Assembly: GCF_021049245.1 (NCBI RefSeq)
Contig: NZ_CP088020.1
Location: 3,230,001 to 3,294,000, forward strand
From: Radiobacillus kanasensis
Lineage (GTDB): Bacteria > Bacillota > Bacilli > Bacillales > Amphibacillaceae
Direction of reading: 5' to 3'
DNA: 64,000 nucleotides
The notes below the pieces were generated by a model. It was not told where the DNA came from and searched no databases. It saw only the letters and a list, made by a program, of their open reading frames with translations. Each line of letters starts with the position of its first letter. The first letter of the stretch is position 1. Shown here in pieces: positions 43,618 to 51,205 of this stretch. The position numbers and the translations under genes are program-made.

Positions 43618-43762
43618 TCAACTCTCTGACATCTGTTTTGAAACACCTTTAGTTTTGTGAACTATGTTAGAAAACAGAAATACAACCAAACCAATACTCA
43701 AAATGTCCGCAGTCAAATCATAAATATGCGAACCTCTCGGAACAAAATCGCTAACGCGACTA
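43618..43762 (-). pseudogene. Truncated VanZ-like gene, 3' end only
   Basis: Minus-strand text FVPRGSHIYDLTADILSIGL followed by VVFLFSNIVHKTKG and a stop at 43618 matches the C-terminal membrane part of VanZ-family proteins (the xxDIxDLxADxLG motif). The frame meets a stop and the end of the IS91-like element just upstream, and the missing 5' part is not found on the element's far side. So the insertion removed or was accompanied by loss of the rest. Confidence 0.65.
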
Positions 43763-43785
43763 AGTTACGTCCCAAGTAGAACTAT

Positions 43786-44037
43786 TTACTTGGGATTTTT
43801 TCTCGCTTCAATCATAGTGCCATTACAGTGAGGACAATGTAATTCAACTTCCTCACCATTATTTTTGTCTACGCTAAATTCACCGATGATGTACTCAGGT
43901 ACTTCATCAGTGTCGTTACAATCTAGACACTTGAATTGAACAGTCTTTATCTCTTCGTTTAATCCAAATGGATCCTCTTCTTCCAACCATTTATCTAATT
44001 CTTCTGATGGATTATCCTGCCTTTTTTGGTTTGCCAA
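43786..44037 (-). CDS. Small zinc-ribbon protein accompanying the IS91-like transposase
   Basis: The 83-residue acidic protein has two CxxC pairs (FKCLDCND and LHCPHCNG), a rubredoxin-like zinc knuckle. Its start overlaps the transposase 3' end by 26 bp, so they are translated together. It is probably an accessory protein of the element, possibly DNA binding; the function is unknown. Confidence 0.7.
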   Translation of the reverse strand: MANQKRQDNPSEELDKWLEEEDPFGLNEEIKTVQFKCLDCNDTDEVPEYIIGEFSVDKNNGEEVELHCPHCNGTMIEARKNPK

Positions 44038-45247
44038 TTCCGTATTTCCTCCTTCTTTCCATCTCTATATCCTCCATATAGTGATATAACCAACCGTAAT
44101 CAGAATGCCATATTCCCACAAGCTCCATCTGTCGATGGCAATGTGGACATTCAAATGGATCCTTTTCAAAGGATTCAATCATACGTTGTCGATAGGTTTT
44201 CTTTTTACGTTTTTTCTCTAAAAGTAATTCTATCTGTTTCGTTCTCATAAATGCATGCAAACTTAATATTTGTTGTGCCTTATGATGAGACCTTCTACTA
44301 TACAACCCAAATCTTCCTACCATTCTAAAATGTTTTGGTGGAACGTGTTGAAGTATTTCAAATATGAATCTATACACAGGAATTCTCTTATCCACTCGTT
44401 TACCTGTCTTATGGTCTTCATACCAGTAATGAACACTCTTACCGTCGTACTCTTCTATTCGATATTCTGCAATAGCTGGACGAGCTAAGTATCTTCCAAT
44501 ATATTTAGCCACTGCTTTCGCATTTGTCATTTTCTTCTCAGCATTAACATAAAAACCTTTCGGATATCTTTGATATAACTCATTTATAAGGTTTATTACT
44601 TTTTGATTATTAGGAAACCATTTTTTTAATAAATCTAATACTACTTTCTGCCATGACTTTCTCAAATAGTCATATGGAATATAACCATTGTTCACCCATT
44701 CATTATTGTTATCTAGTGCACCTTCCGTAACTAATGCATGTATATGTGGGTTAAACTTTAAATCTCTACCAAATGTATGTATTACTGTAATGATTCCTGA
44801 ACGGAATCCTCGCTTTTTACTTTTTTGATAGTTATGGTATTGGAAAACTTCCGAGACTTGTTTACTCAATTCATTAAGCTTTTTACGATCATCATAAAAT
44901 ACTTTTCTTATCTCTTGAGGGATGGTGAATACCATATGACGATGAGTTACATTGAAGATCATTTCCTGTTGTTTGTCTGACCAATCATCGGTGTATTTTT
45001 TACCGCATCGATGACATAGCCTACTTTTACAAGTGAAACAAACAAATTTAGGCATAGGATTTCCTTCACATCCTAGACATTCATATCGAGCATAACCTAA
45101 ATCAGTAGTACCGCATCTAATTGTCTTTTTCACTGTTTCTTTAATATGACTACGATAAGACTCGGGAAAACGAGTAGAATGTAATTCCCAAAAACCTGCA
45201 AAGTGATCTTTTAATATTTGTTTAACAACTCCAGAACCTTTACTCAT
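44012..45247 (-). CDS. IS91-family transposase
   Basis: The 411-residue protein has an N-terminal zinc-binding domain (YECLGCEGNPMPKFVCFTCK, then CHRCGKKYTD). A replication-initiator-type HUH motif (FNPHIHALVTEGAL) and a downstream tyrosine region (YIGRYLARPAIAEYRI) follow, with a late CxxC pair (FECPHCHRQM). These are the hallmarks of IS91-type rolling-circle transposases. GAGGAGAAGAAG precedes the ATG. It appears intact. Confidence 0.88.
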   Translation of the reverse strand: MSKGSGVVKQILKDHFAGFWELHSTRFPESYRSHIKETVKKTIRCGTTDLGYARYECLGCEGNPMPKFVCFTCKSRLCHRCGKKYTDDWSDKQQEMIFNVTHRHMVFTIPQEIRKVFYDDRKKLNELSKQVSEVFQYHNYQKSKKRGFRSGIITVIHTFGRDLKFNPHIHALVTEGALDNNNEWVNNGYIPYDYLRKSWQKVVLDLLKKWFPNNQKVINLINELYQRYPKGFYVNAEKKMTNAKAVAKYIGRYLARPAIAEYRIEEYDGKSVHYWYEDHKTGKRVDKRIPVYRFIFEILQHVPPKHFRMVGRFGLYSRRSHHKAQQILSLHAFMRTKQIELLLEKKRKKKTYRQRMIESFEKDPFECPHCHRQMELVGIWHSDYGWLYHYMEDIEMERRRKYGIGKPKKAG

Positions 45248-45385
45248 CTTCTTCTCCTCAATAAAAGATAATAAAATTTTAGCATAAAGTTATCCACAAC
45301 TAACGACTTTTATAATTTCCTAGACAACAAAGAAAAGCTAACAAAATAATATAATTTTGCCAGCTTATAAATAGTGATATCGTTG

Positions 45386-47041
45386 TTAGTCCAACTCTAA
45401 CTCAGTCTCTAACTCAGTTTCAAAAGTTCTTGGCCATGGTAATTCAACATGAACTTTTTCAAGATCTTTAATAGTACTATAAAAATCTTTATTACCTCTT
45501 GAACCTATATATACTTGCTTACCATCAAAGTACTCGTACCATTTCTCCGTTTCACTTATCAATTTCTCTTTCACAAATTGATTTACTGCCTCATAGTTTT
45601 CTCCTAAATTCCATTGATTTGCCCCTATGTCCGCAATCAATTGGTTAGCACCTGGCATAACTACATTCTTATACCCTTGGTCTAGTGCAAAACGGTGAAG
45701 GAGAAATTCATAGTTTGCTTCTGCTGTTTCCTTATACACTGGCACTCCAAAACCTGATGTTTGTTTTAAAAATGCGTCTCTCGCTGCAGCGTGACCGACT
45801 GTTATGCCAAGTGCATTCCCTGCAGTGTTCCAGCCACTATAAGAAAGAAGCATTGTTAAGTCTACGTTGTTAGCCAGTTGCGTAACAAAATTCTCATCTG
45901 CTCGATTAACGAGGAGTACATCACCTATTGCCACTTGTTTCCTTGAATCAACAAGATTCTTTATTCTCTCAACCATATTGGCAATATCCTGTCCCCTATC
46001 ACTATCCTCTTTGGAAGGAGTATTTAACATCAGATGTATGTCTGCCTCAGACTGTTTTTTCGTAATTTGAGCTCCTGCCGATACGATGTGCCTTTCTACA
46101 TTTTTGTCAAAGGTTGTATCTTCAAAAGGAGCAATCCAATCCTTACCATGAACACCACCATATTCAACATAGAACTTTGGTGATTCTTCAAATATTGCAT
46201 TAACAAATCGTGAAACTAGAACTACATCTACTTCGTCTGCACCAGGGAACACCGAAACACGATCATCTACCTGTAATGTCTCCACCTTATCCAATAACCT
46301 TTCACGTTCTGAGCGGTGAAGACCATACGGAGCAGCATCATCTTGGGCGAGAATAAGATAATCAATATAATCTTTATCCACCCAATCAATCAATCGCTTA
46401 TTAATTTCATGGTTCCTATTTCTTGCATTTAAATAATCTTCTAGCACATCATCTGGTATGATAGCTTCTAATTCTTCTAGCCTCGGCCGATCTTCTTCGA
46501 ATCCTAAATTATGCACTTTATCATAGAGAATTGCCCACTCTCTAATTTGAGAATAGTATTTCGCGTAATCCTCACTAATCGCTGTAACCGCTAGACGTTG
46601 AATCATATCATAGACATATATTGGTTTATCGGGGTATTTTTCCTTCAACTCTTTGATTACCTGAATATTCTCTAATGCTTTTTCCTTAGTCTGTACACCT
46701 GTTCGTGATGCAATTAATCCTCCGTATGCTAACATACTACTTGATATTACAAACCCATCTGCCTGTTCCGCATTTGCCAACACCCATTCACTAATTTCCT
46801 GGCCTTGACCTGGGTTGTCATAAAATCCTATCAAGTCTTTAGGTGGGGTAAGGATGTTAACACCCGCTGTCTTACCCACTTGTTGTGGAAAGTATAAATT
46901 TGCAGGCCTATCATCAAGGGGTACCATTAATAGGTTCGCAAGAGGTTTTTTTGAACCTTTCGCATCCACAGTGGTAACTACTGAGAATAATAAACTCATA
47001 AACAAGGCAAAGACTGCACTTAATCTAATGAACTTCTTCAT
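45386..47041 (-). CDS. Secreted DUF4127 family protein (551 residues)
   Basis: After a signal peptide (LSAVFALFMSLLFSVVTTVDA) the whole protein is a DUF4127 domain. Conserved segments shared with the 803-residue paralogue at 51.2 kb include VPLDDRPANLYFPQQ, AYGGLIASR, NRNHEINKRLIDWV, LAQDDAAPYGLHRSER, FPGADEVDVVL and MLLSYSGWNTAGNALG. The alternating Asp/Arg/His motifs (PLDDRP, QDDAxPYGLHxxE, PGADE) look like a catalytic or metal site, but the family has no established function. It is the last gene of a sugar-importer operon under a two-component system, so an extracellular or envelope carbohydrate role is likely. About 47% of the length of the paralogue is alignable by eye. Confidence 0.82.
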   Translation of the reverse strand: MKKFIRLSAVFALFMSLLFSVVTTVDAKGSKKPLANLLMVPLDDRPANLYFPQQVGKTAGVNILTPPKDLIGFYDNPGQGQEISEWVLANAEQADGFVISSSMLAYGGLIASRTGVQTKEKALENIQVIKELKEKYPDKPIYVYDMIQRLAVTAISEDYAKYYSQIREWAILYDKVHNLGFEEDRPRLEELEAIIPDDVLEDYLNARNRNHEINKRLIDWVDKDYIDYLILAQDDAAPYGLHRSERERLLDKVETLQVDDRVSVFPGADEVDVVLVSRFVNAIFEESPKFYVEYGGVHGKDWIAPFEDTTFDKNVERHIVSAGAQITKKQSEADIHLMLNTPSKEDSDRGQDIANMVERIKNLVDSRKQVAIGDVLLVNRADENFVTQLANNVDLTMLLSYSGWNTAGNALGITVGHAAARDAFLKQTSGFGVPVYKETAEANYEFLLHRFALDQGYKNVVMPGANQLIADIGANQWNLGENYEAVNQFVKEKLISETEKWYEYFDGKQVYIGSRGNKDFYSTIKDLEKVHVELPWPRTFETELETELELD

Positions 47042-47059
47042 AAATTCACTCCCTATTTA

Positions 47060-48652
47060 TTATTTACCAAACGTTTCTTCCATCCTAGCAATTGGATCAT
47101 CTTCAATGGAATCATCCCAATCAACAACTTGACCTGCTTTCAGAAGCTCCTGTTTTAGTGTTTGATAGTCAATGTCTTGAACACTGGACTTATTCTTCAA
47201 TGCTAATGCTGCAGCTACACCTGCAGACTGTCCTAGAATCATAAAGATTGGTTCCATCCTAATGGAACCATAGGCGATATGAGAACTGGATAGACATACA
47301 GGAATTAATAGATTCGTACACTCTTCTGCTCTTGGACGGATTGCTCGATAAGATATGGGATACGGAGAGATGGCTATTTCTACATCGCCTTCGTTCACAC
47401 ATCGACCATCTATTACCACCCTTCTACAGTTGTGCGAGTCCATATGGTAGGAAGCGAGCCCAATGGAATCTTCAACGCTAGTATGTCCTAGACAATTATT
47501 GTCCGTCATTACATAGTCCGAGATCATCCTCCTTCCTTCTCTAATGTATAACTGATGGGGCCAATTGCATGTATCTTCAAACTCATCCTTTGGCAAGCCC
47601 CATTTTGAGACTTCTTCCTGAATTGCTTTTGGAACTCTACTATCATTTGACAAAAAGTACAACATACCAAGGTCATAGGTTACATGATCCTGAAAGATTT
47701 TTTCTCTTGTCTCATAACTACCTTCTGGCCATTCATAATTCATCCCTATATTATCTGTTGATATTGCACCATGATTATTCAAATCTGTCTTACCATTAGG
47801 TATTTTTGTATGGAGGTTCATTGCATCCCAAAAACCAGCTTTTATATACCTTAATAATAAAATATAGCGATTTGGATGATAGTTAGGAGGCTTAGGAAAA
47901 GGAACTCTATTATTCTCCTCCTGAGTTAGACAAATACGGAAATTGTAAGCTTGTATTCTTTTATCCCCTTGACCATTGTAGCCCAATAGCTCCATATCTG
48001 TTTCTGTTATACCAGGAAGATATCCACTATCTTTGTTCCCTTCCACCAAATATGGATCTATCCATTTCTCAAACTTATGATGAGGGCTACCAAATTGAAT
48101 TCCATTATACGTTTCTTTATACGTGGCGTTTGATTCTCGACCAACAAAATAGGAAACGCCAGCTTTTGACAACAGATCTCCTTCGTAAGAAGAGTCAATG
48201 AATATATTACCTTTATAGACAGTACCATCTTCCATGGTGATTTCCGTAATCTTTCCACCTTCTGTTTTCACACTATCTAAATATTGATTAAAGTAGACAT
48301 CGATATTGTTTTCTTTTACCCACTTTTCGAACACATACTTGGCTACTTTTGGTTCAAAAGTTACTTGCATATCTTTTCCATAATACTGTCCAATCTCTCG
48401 GTAAAATTCATTGGAAAGTCCACCAACAGCAGCTTCTGCCCCCAAATCAGTGGCACCTAACCCGCTGGCAGACATGCCTCCTATCTTTCTACCGAATTCT
48501 GCAATTGCTACAGACAAACCTAACCTTTTAGCTTGGACCCCTGCAGTTATTCCAGCAGGGGTAGCTCCATAAATGATGAGGTCTTTTTGAACAGTTTCGG
48601 GGTTAGAAGATTTTTCTACCTGTTTATAGTAATAAAGATTCTCAAAGCTCAT
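47060..48652 (-). CDS. FAD-dependent oxidoreductase (FAD_oxidored family)
   Basis: The 530-residue cytosolic flavoprotein starts with a Rossmann motif (LIIYGATPAGITAGVQAKRLG), then GRKIGGMSASGLGATDLG and the FIDSSYEGDLLSKAGVSYFVGRE segment. A C-terminal LIPVCLSSSHIAYGSIRMEP and GQSAGVAAALALK close the FAD site. The family is found in polysaccharide and sugar-acid clusters but most members lack a known substrate. Being inside an ABC sugar-importer operon suggests it oxidises an imported sugar derivative. GGAGG precedes the ATG. Confidence 0.8.
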   Translation of the reverse strand: MSFENLYYYKQVEKSSNPETVQKDLIIYGATPAGITAGVQAKRLGLSVAIAEFGRKIGGMSASGLGATDLGAEAAVGGLSNEFYREIGQYYGKDMQVTFEPKVAKYVFEKWVKENNIDVYFNQYLDSVKTEGGKITEITMEDGTVYKGNIFIDSSYEGDLLSKAGVSYFVGRESNATYKETYNGIQFGSPHHKFEKWIDPYLVEGNKDSGYLPGITETDMELLGYNGQGDKRIQAYNFRICLTQEENNRVPFPKPPNYHPNRYILLLRYIKAGFWDAMNLHTKIPNGKTDLNNHGAISTDNIGMNYEWPEGSYETREKIFQDHVTYDLGMLYFLSNDSRVPKAIQEEVSKWGLPKDEFEDTCNWPHQLYIREGRRMISDYVMTDNNCLGHTSVEDSIGLASYHMDSHNCRRVVIDGRCVNEGDVEIAISPYPISYRAIRPRAEECTNLLIPVCLSSSHIAYGSIRMEPIFMILGQSAGVAAALALKNKSSVQDIDYQTLKQELLKAGQVVDWDDSIEDDPIARMEETFGK

Positions 48653-48678
48653 TCACACATGCCTCCTAATCTCTCTTT

Positions 48679-49497
48679 TTACTTAATACTTCCTGCCGTC
48701 ATTCCTTCAATAAATTTCTTCTGCGCAAAGAAGAACAGGATTAATAACGGAATGGTAACTAGAGTCGTTGCACTCATTAAGTGGTGCCAGTCAGTTCCTG
48801 CCTCATCTGTGAAAAGAGAAAGGCCAACCGGAAGTGTCATTAATTCTCTAGCGTTTATAAATATCAATGGATATAAAAACTCATCCCAATTAGTCAAAAA
48901 CGTAAAAATGGTTAATGTCGATAAAGCAGGAACAGATAAAGGGAGCATAATTCGCCAATATATCTTGAACTTAGAACATCCATCTACTACAGCCGCTTCT
49001 TCTAATTCCTTAGGAATAGCAAGGAAGAATTGTCGCATTAAGAATATCCCAAAAGCCCCCGGCGCCCCAAAAATAGGCAGTAGAATGAGTGGGATATGGG
49101 TGTTCACCCATCCTAAATCACGCATAAATAAAAACAACGGTATAATCGTTACCTCTGGAGGGATCATCATTACGCTAAGCAATAGAAGAAATACAACATT
49201 TCTGCCTGGAAATTTAATTCTTGCAAAAGCATAGCCCGCCATTGAGGAGAACAATAAGACAAATATTGTCACCAATACTGCTATATAGATACTGTTCCAA
49301 TATTGCTTAAGGAAGGTCATCTGACCTAGCACTTCAGTGTAATTCTCCCACCTAATTGGATTCGGGAAAAACTGGGTAAAGATTCTAGTAGGCTCTTTTA
49401 ATGACGTGGCAATCATCCATACTAATGGACCTACCATCAGTACTGTTATTAAACTAAGCGCGATATATCTGAATACTAGTAGCTTCTTATTCCTCAT
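48679..49497 (-). CDS. Carbohydrate ABC transporter permease (MalG type)
   Basis: A 272-residue CUT1 membrane protein with about six helices and the EAA loop PKELEEAAVVDGCSKFKIYW. It overlaps the end of the first permease by 11 bp. With the partner permease and the binding protein it forms an importer; no ATPase gene is present, so a shared MsmX-type ATPase elsewhere is expected. Confidence 0.9.
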   Translation of the reverse strand: MRNKKLLVFRYIALSLITVLMVGPLVWMIATSLKEPTRIFTQFFPNPIRWENYTEVLGQMTFLKQYWNSIYIAVLVTIFVLLFSSMAGYAFARIKFPGRNVVFLLLLSVMMIPPEVTIIPLFLFMRDLGWVNTHIPLILLPIFGAPGAFGIFLMRQFFLAIPKELEEAAVVDGCSKFKIYWRIMLPLSVPALSTLTIFTFLTNWDEFLYPLIFINARELMTLPVGLSLFTDEAGTDWHHLMSATTLVTIPLLILFFFAQKKFIEGMTAGSIK

Positions 49498-50431
49498 GGA
49501 AAACCCACCTCTTTCTAACTACCCATGACAATATGGTAAACGCAAGTAAGATAAAGAATAGAACGAATGCTAATGCGGAAGCATATCCCATATCAAAATG
49601 CCTGAATGCCGTCTCCCATATGTAATAAACAAGAACCTTTGTACTGTCGACTGGTCCACCACGTGTCATAACATAGACCTGCCCAAAGATTTTCATTGCA
49701 CCTATCGTAGTGATAATCATCGTTAAGAAAATCGTTGGAGTTATAAGAGGCAGAGTAACACTCCTAAATCTTCTGAAGGCAGATGCTCCATCCAGTTCCG
49801 CGGCCTCATATAATTCACCAGGTACTTGCTGCATAGCTGTTAAAAATAAAATCATATTTAGCCCTACATTTTTTAATACACTGACCAAGATAACGGAAGG
49901 TAATGCGGTACTTTGATCCAAGAGCCAAGACGGACCTTGAATACCAATCAAGTCTAGCAGTTGATTGATAAACCCGAGTTCAGTAGCTAGTAGGTTTTTC
50001 CAAACTATTGCCCAAACAATTAATGATGTGACTACAGGTACAAAAATTGCGGTTCTAAAGAAACCGACTCCAATAAACTTTTCTTTCAACAATCCAGCTA
50101 AAAACATAGCCAGTATAATGTTTAAAGGGACTAATCCTAAGCTGAATAATATGGTTACATTTAAAGAGTTTAGAAAAGAGCCATCTTGCCCCAATGACTG
50201 ATAATTTTCTAATCCAATAAAAGTTTGCTCTCCTAGTAGCGGCCATTCGTGCAAACTCATAAAAAATGCATAAACGAGAGGACCAAACATAAAGATTGAA
50301 AACCCTAAGAACATGGGAGAGATAAATAGCCATCCAGCTATAGAATCACTTAATTTATTGCTAAAAGGTTTCTTTTTCTTATTTATCAAAAATTTACTTT
50401 CGGTTGAGAGGTTGCTATTAGATGTAGCCAT
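49487..50431 (-). CDS. Carbohydrate ABC transporter permease (MalF/UgpA type)
   Basis: A 314-residue CUT1 permease with about six helices (LFISPMFLGFSIFMFGPLVY near the start) and the EAA loop PGELYEAAELDGASAFRRFR. It precedes and overlaps the MalG-type permease. Four bases separate it from the TIM-barrel gene upstream. Confidence 0.9.
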   Translation of the reverse strand: MATSNSNLSTESKFLINKKKKPFSNKLSDSIAGWLFISPMFLGFSIFMFGPLVYAFFMSLHEWPLLGEQTFIGLENYQSLGQDGSFLNSLNVTILFSLGLVPLNIILAMFLAGLLKEKFIGVGFFRTAIFVPVVTSLIVWAIVWKNLLATELGFINQLLDLIGIQGPSWLLDQSTALPSVILVSVLKNVGLNMILFLTAMQQVPGELYEAAELDGASAFRRFRSVTLPLITPTIFLTMIITTIGAMKIFGQVYVMTRGGPVDSTKVLVYYIWETAFRHFDMGYASALAFVLFFILLAFTILSWVVRKRWVFHEE

Positions 50432-50435
50432 CGTA

Positions 50436-51137
50436 TCATCCTTGTGTTAAAGCAATTTTTTCTATATAGTTGTGAAACTCAGAAACAGTGCTATATATCG
50501 ACTCAGTAGTAGAACCTACTGTTACAGCCCCTAGCATTACAGCATTTATTCCTATTTGATTCAATATCGTTAAATCATCTGGTACTAGCCTTTTTTGTGA
50601 TGGTACAATTAATGGAAGTCTCGTATCGTTTCTATAGTTCTTATAAGCGAGCATATCGGCGAAGTTGAGTCTTTCACCATAGTTCGCTTTATTTACAATG
50701 GATAGCTCGATTGCTTCTATCCCGAATTCCTCCACGTTCCTAATGTCTGAAGGAGCATAACTATGATCAATTGCTACTGTCTTTTCAATATCATTCTGTA
50801 GTACCATTTTGGAAGGAATATCTTTTGCATAAAGCGAAAAATAATCAAAGCCGATTTGCTTCAATTTATTAGTACTGATTTGATCCACCTCATCAATGAC
50901 GTCCCCTATAACAATTCCCATTGGACCTGCGAACTCTTCCCTAACCTTCTTAAATAATTCCGTGTAATCATCTAGACTTTTAAAGTGATTTCCACTTGCG
51001 TGATGGTCCACATTAATATGAAATTTAAGTCCATCCGCTCCAGCATTTATTGCTGCTTCAGCTAAGTCCCAGCGATTATCAGGCAAACTAACTATGATAG
51101 GCATCTGACTATTTTGTATAATGTTTTTTATACTCAT
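50436..51137 (-). CDS. TIM-barrel-like protein in the sugar importer operon
   Basis: The 233-residue soluble protein looks like a (beta/alpha)8 barrel: successive strands MPIIVSLPD, DGLKFHINVDHHASGNH, MGIVIGDV, FDYFSLYAKD, KTVAIDHSYAP, IEAIELSIVNKANYG, PLIVPSQKRLVPDDL and GINAVMLGAVTVG. The last strands resemble phosphate-binding barrels such as NanE or ThiE-like enzymes. I cannot name the reaction. Position between transporter genes suggests sugar metabolism. AAAGGAGAG precedes the ATG. Confidence 0.6.
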   Translation of the reverse strand: MSIKNIIQNSQMPIIVSLPDNRWDLAEAAINAGADGLKFHINVDHHASGNHFKSLDDYTELFKKVREEFAGPMGIVIGDVIDEVDQISTNKLKQIGFDYFSLYAKDIPSKMVLQNDIEKTVAIDHSYAPSDIRNVEEFGIEAIELSIVNKANYGERLNFADMLAYKNYRNDTRLPLIVPSQKRLVPDDLTILNQIGINAVMLGAVTVGSTTESIYSTVSEFHNYIEKIALTQG

Positions 51138-51161
51138 TTTCTTCTCTCCTTTGAATTCATG

Positions 51162-51190
51162 CCTCTGGTGTGCTCTTCACACACCAGAGG
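51162..51190. repeat. Long perfect hairpin between the DUF4127 gene and the TIM-barrel gene
   Basis: An 11-bp perfect stem (CCTCTGGTGTG / CACACCAGAGG) with a 7-base loop. No T run follows on the minus strand, so it is more likely an mRNA-stabilising or attenuation structure inside the operon than a terminator. Confidence 0.7.
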
Positions 51191-51205
51191 ATTATCAATC
51201 ATTGT

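Larger units (their letters stand above)
43763..45290 (-). mobile_element. IS91-like insertion element (right boundary uncertain)
   Basis: A Y2/HUH-type transposase gene and a small downstream zinc-ribbon gene form one unit. Near the left end, a hairpin with arms CCCAAGTA (43771-43778) and TACTTGGG (43787-43794) overlaps the small gene's stop, similar in position to the terminal palindrome of IS91-type rolling-circle elements. The VanZ remnant starts just outside. I cannot fix the right end; it lies between 45250 and 45385, before the stop of the DUF4127 gene. No inverted repeats are expected for this family. Confidence 0.65.

Noticed and set aside
38390-45290. Composite transposon spanning the second peptidase gene
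   Set aside because: The two mobile elements belong to different families (IS1182 and IS91-like) with unrelated ends, so they cannot form one composite unit.
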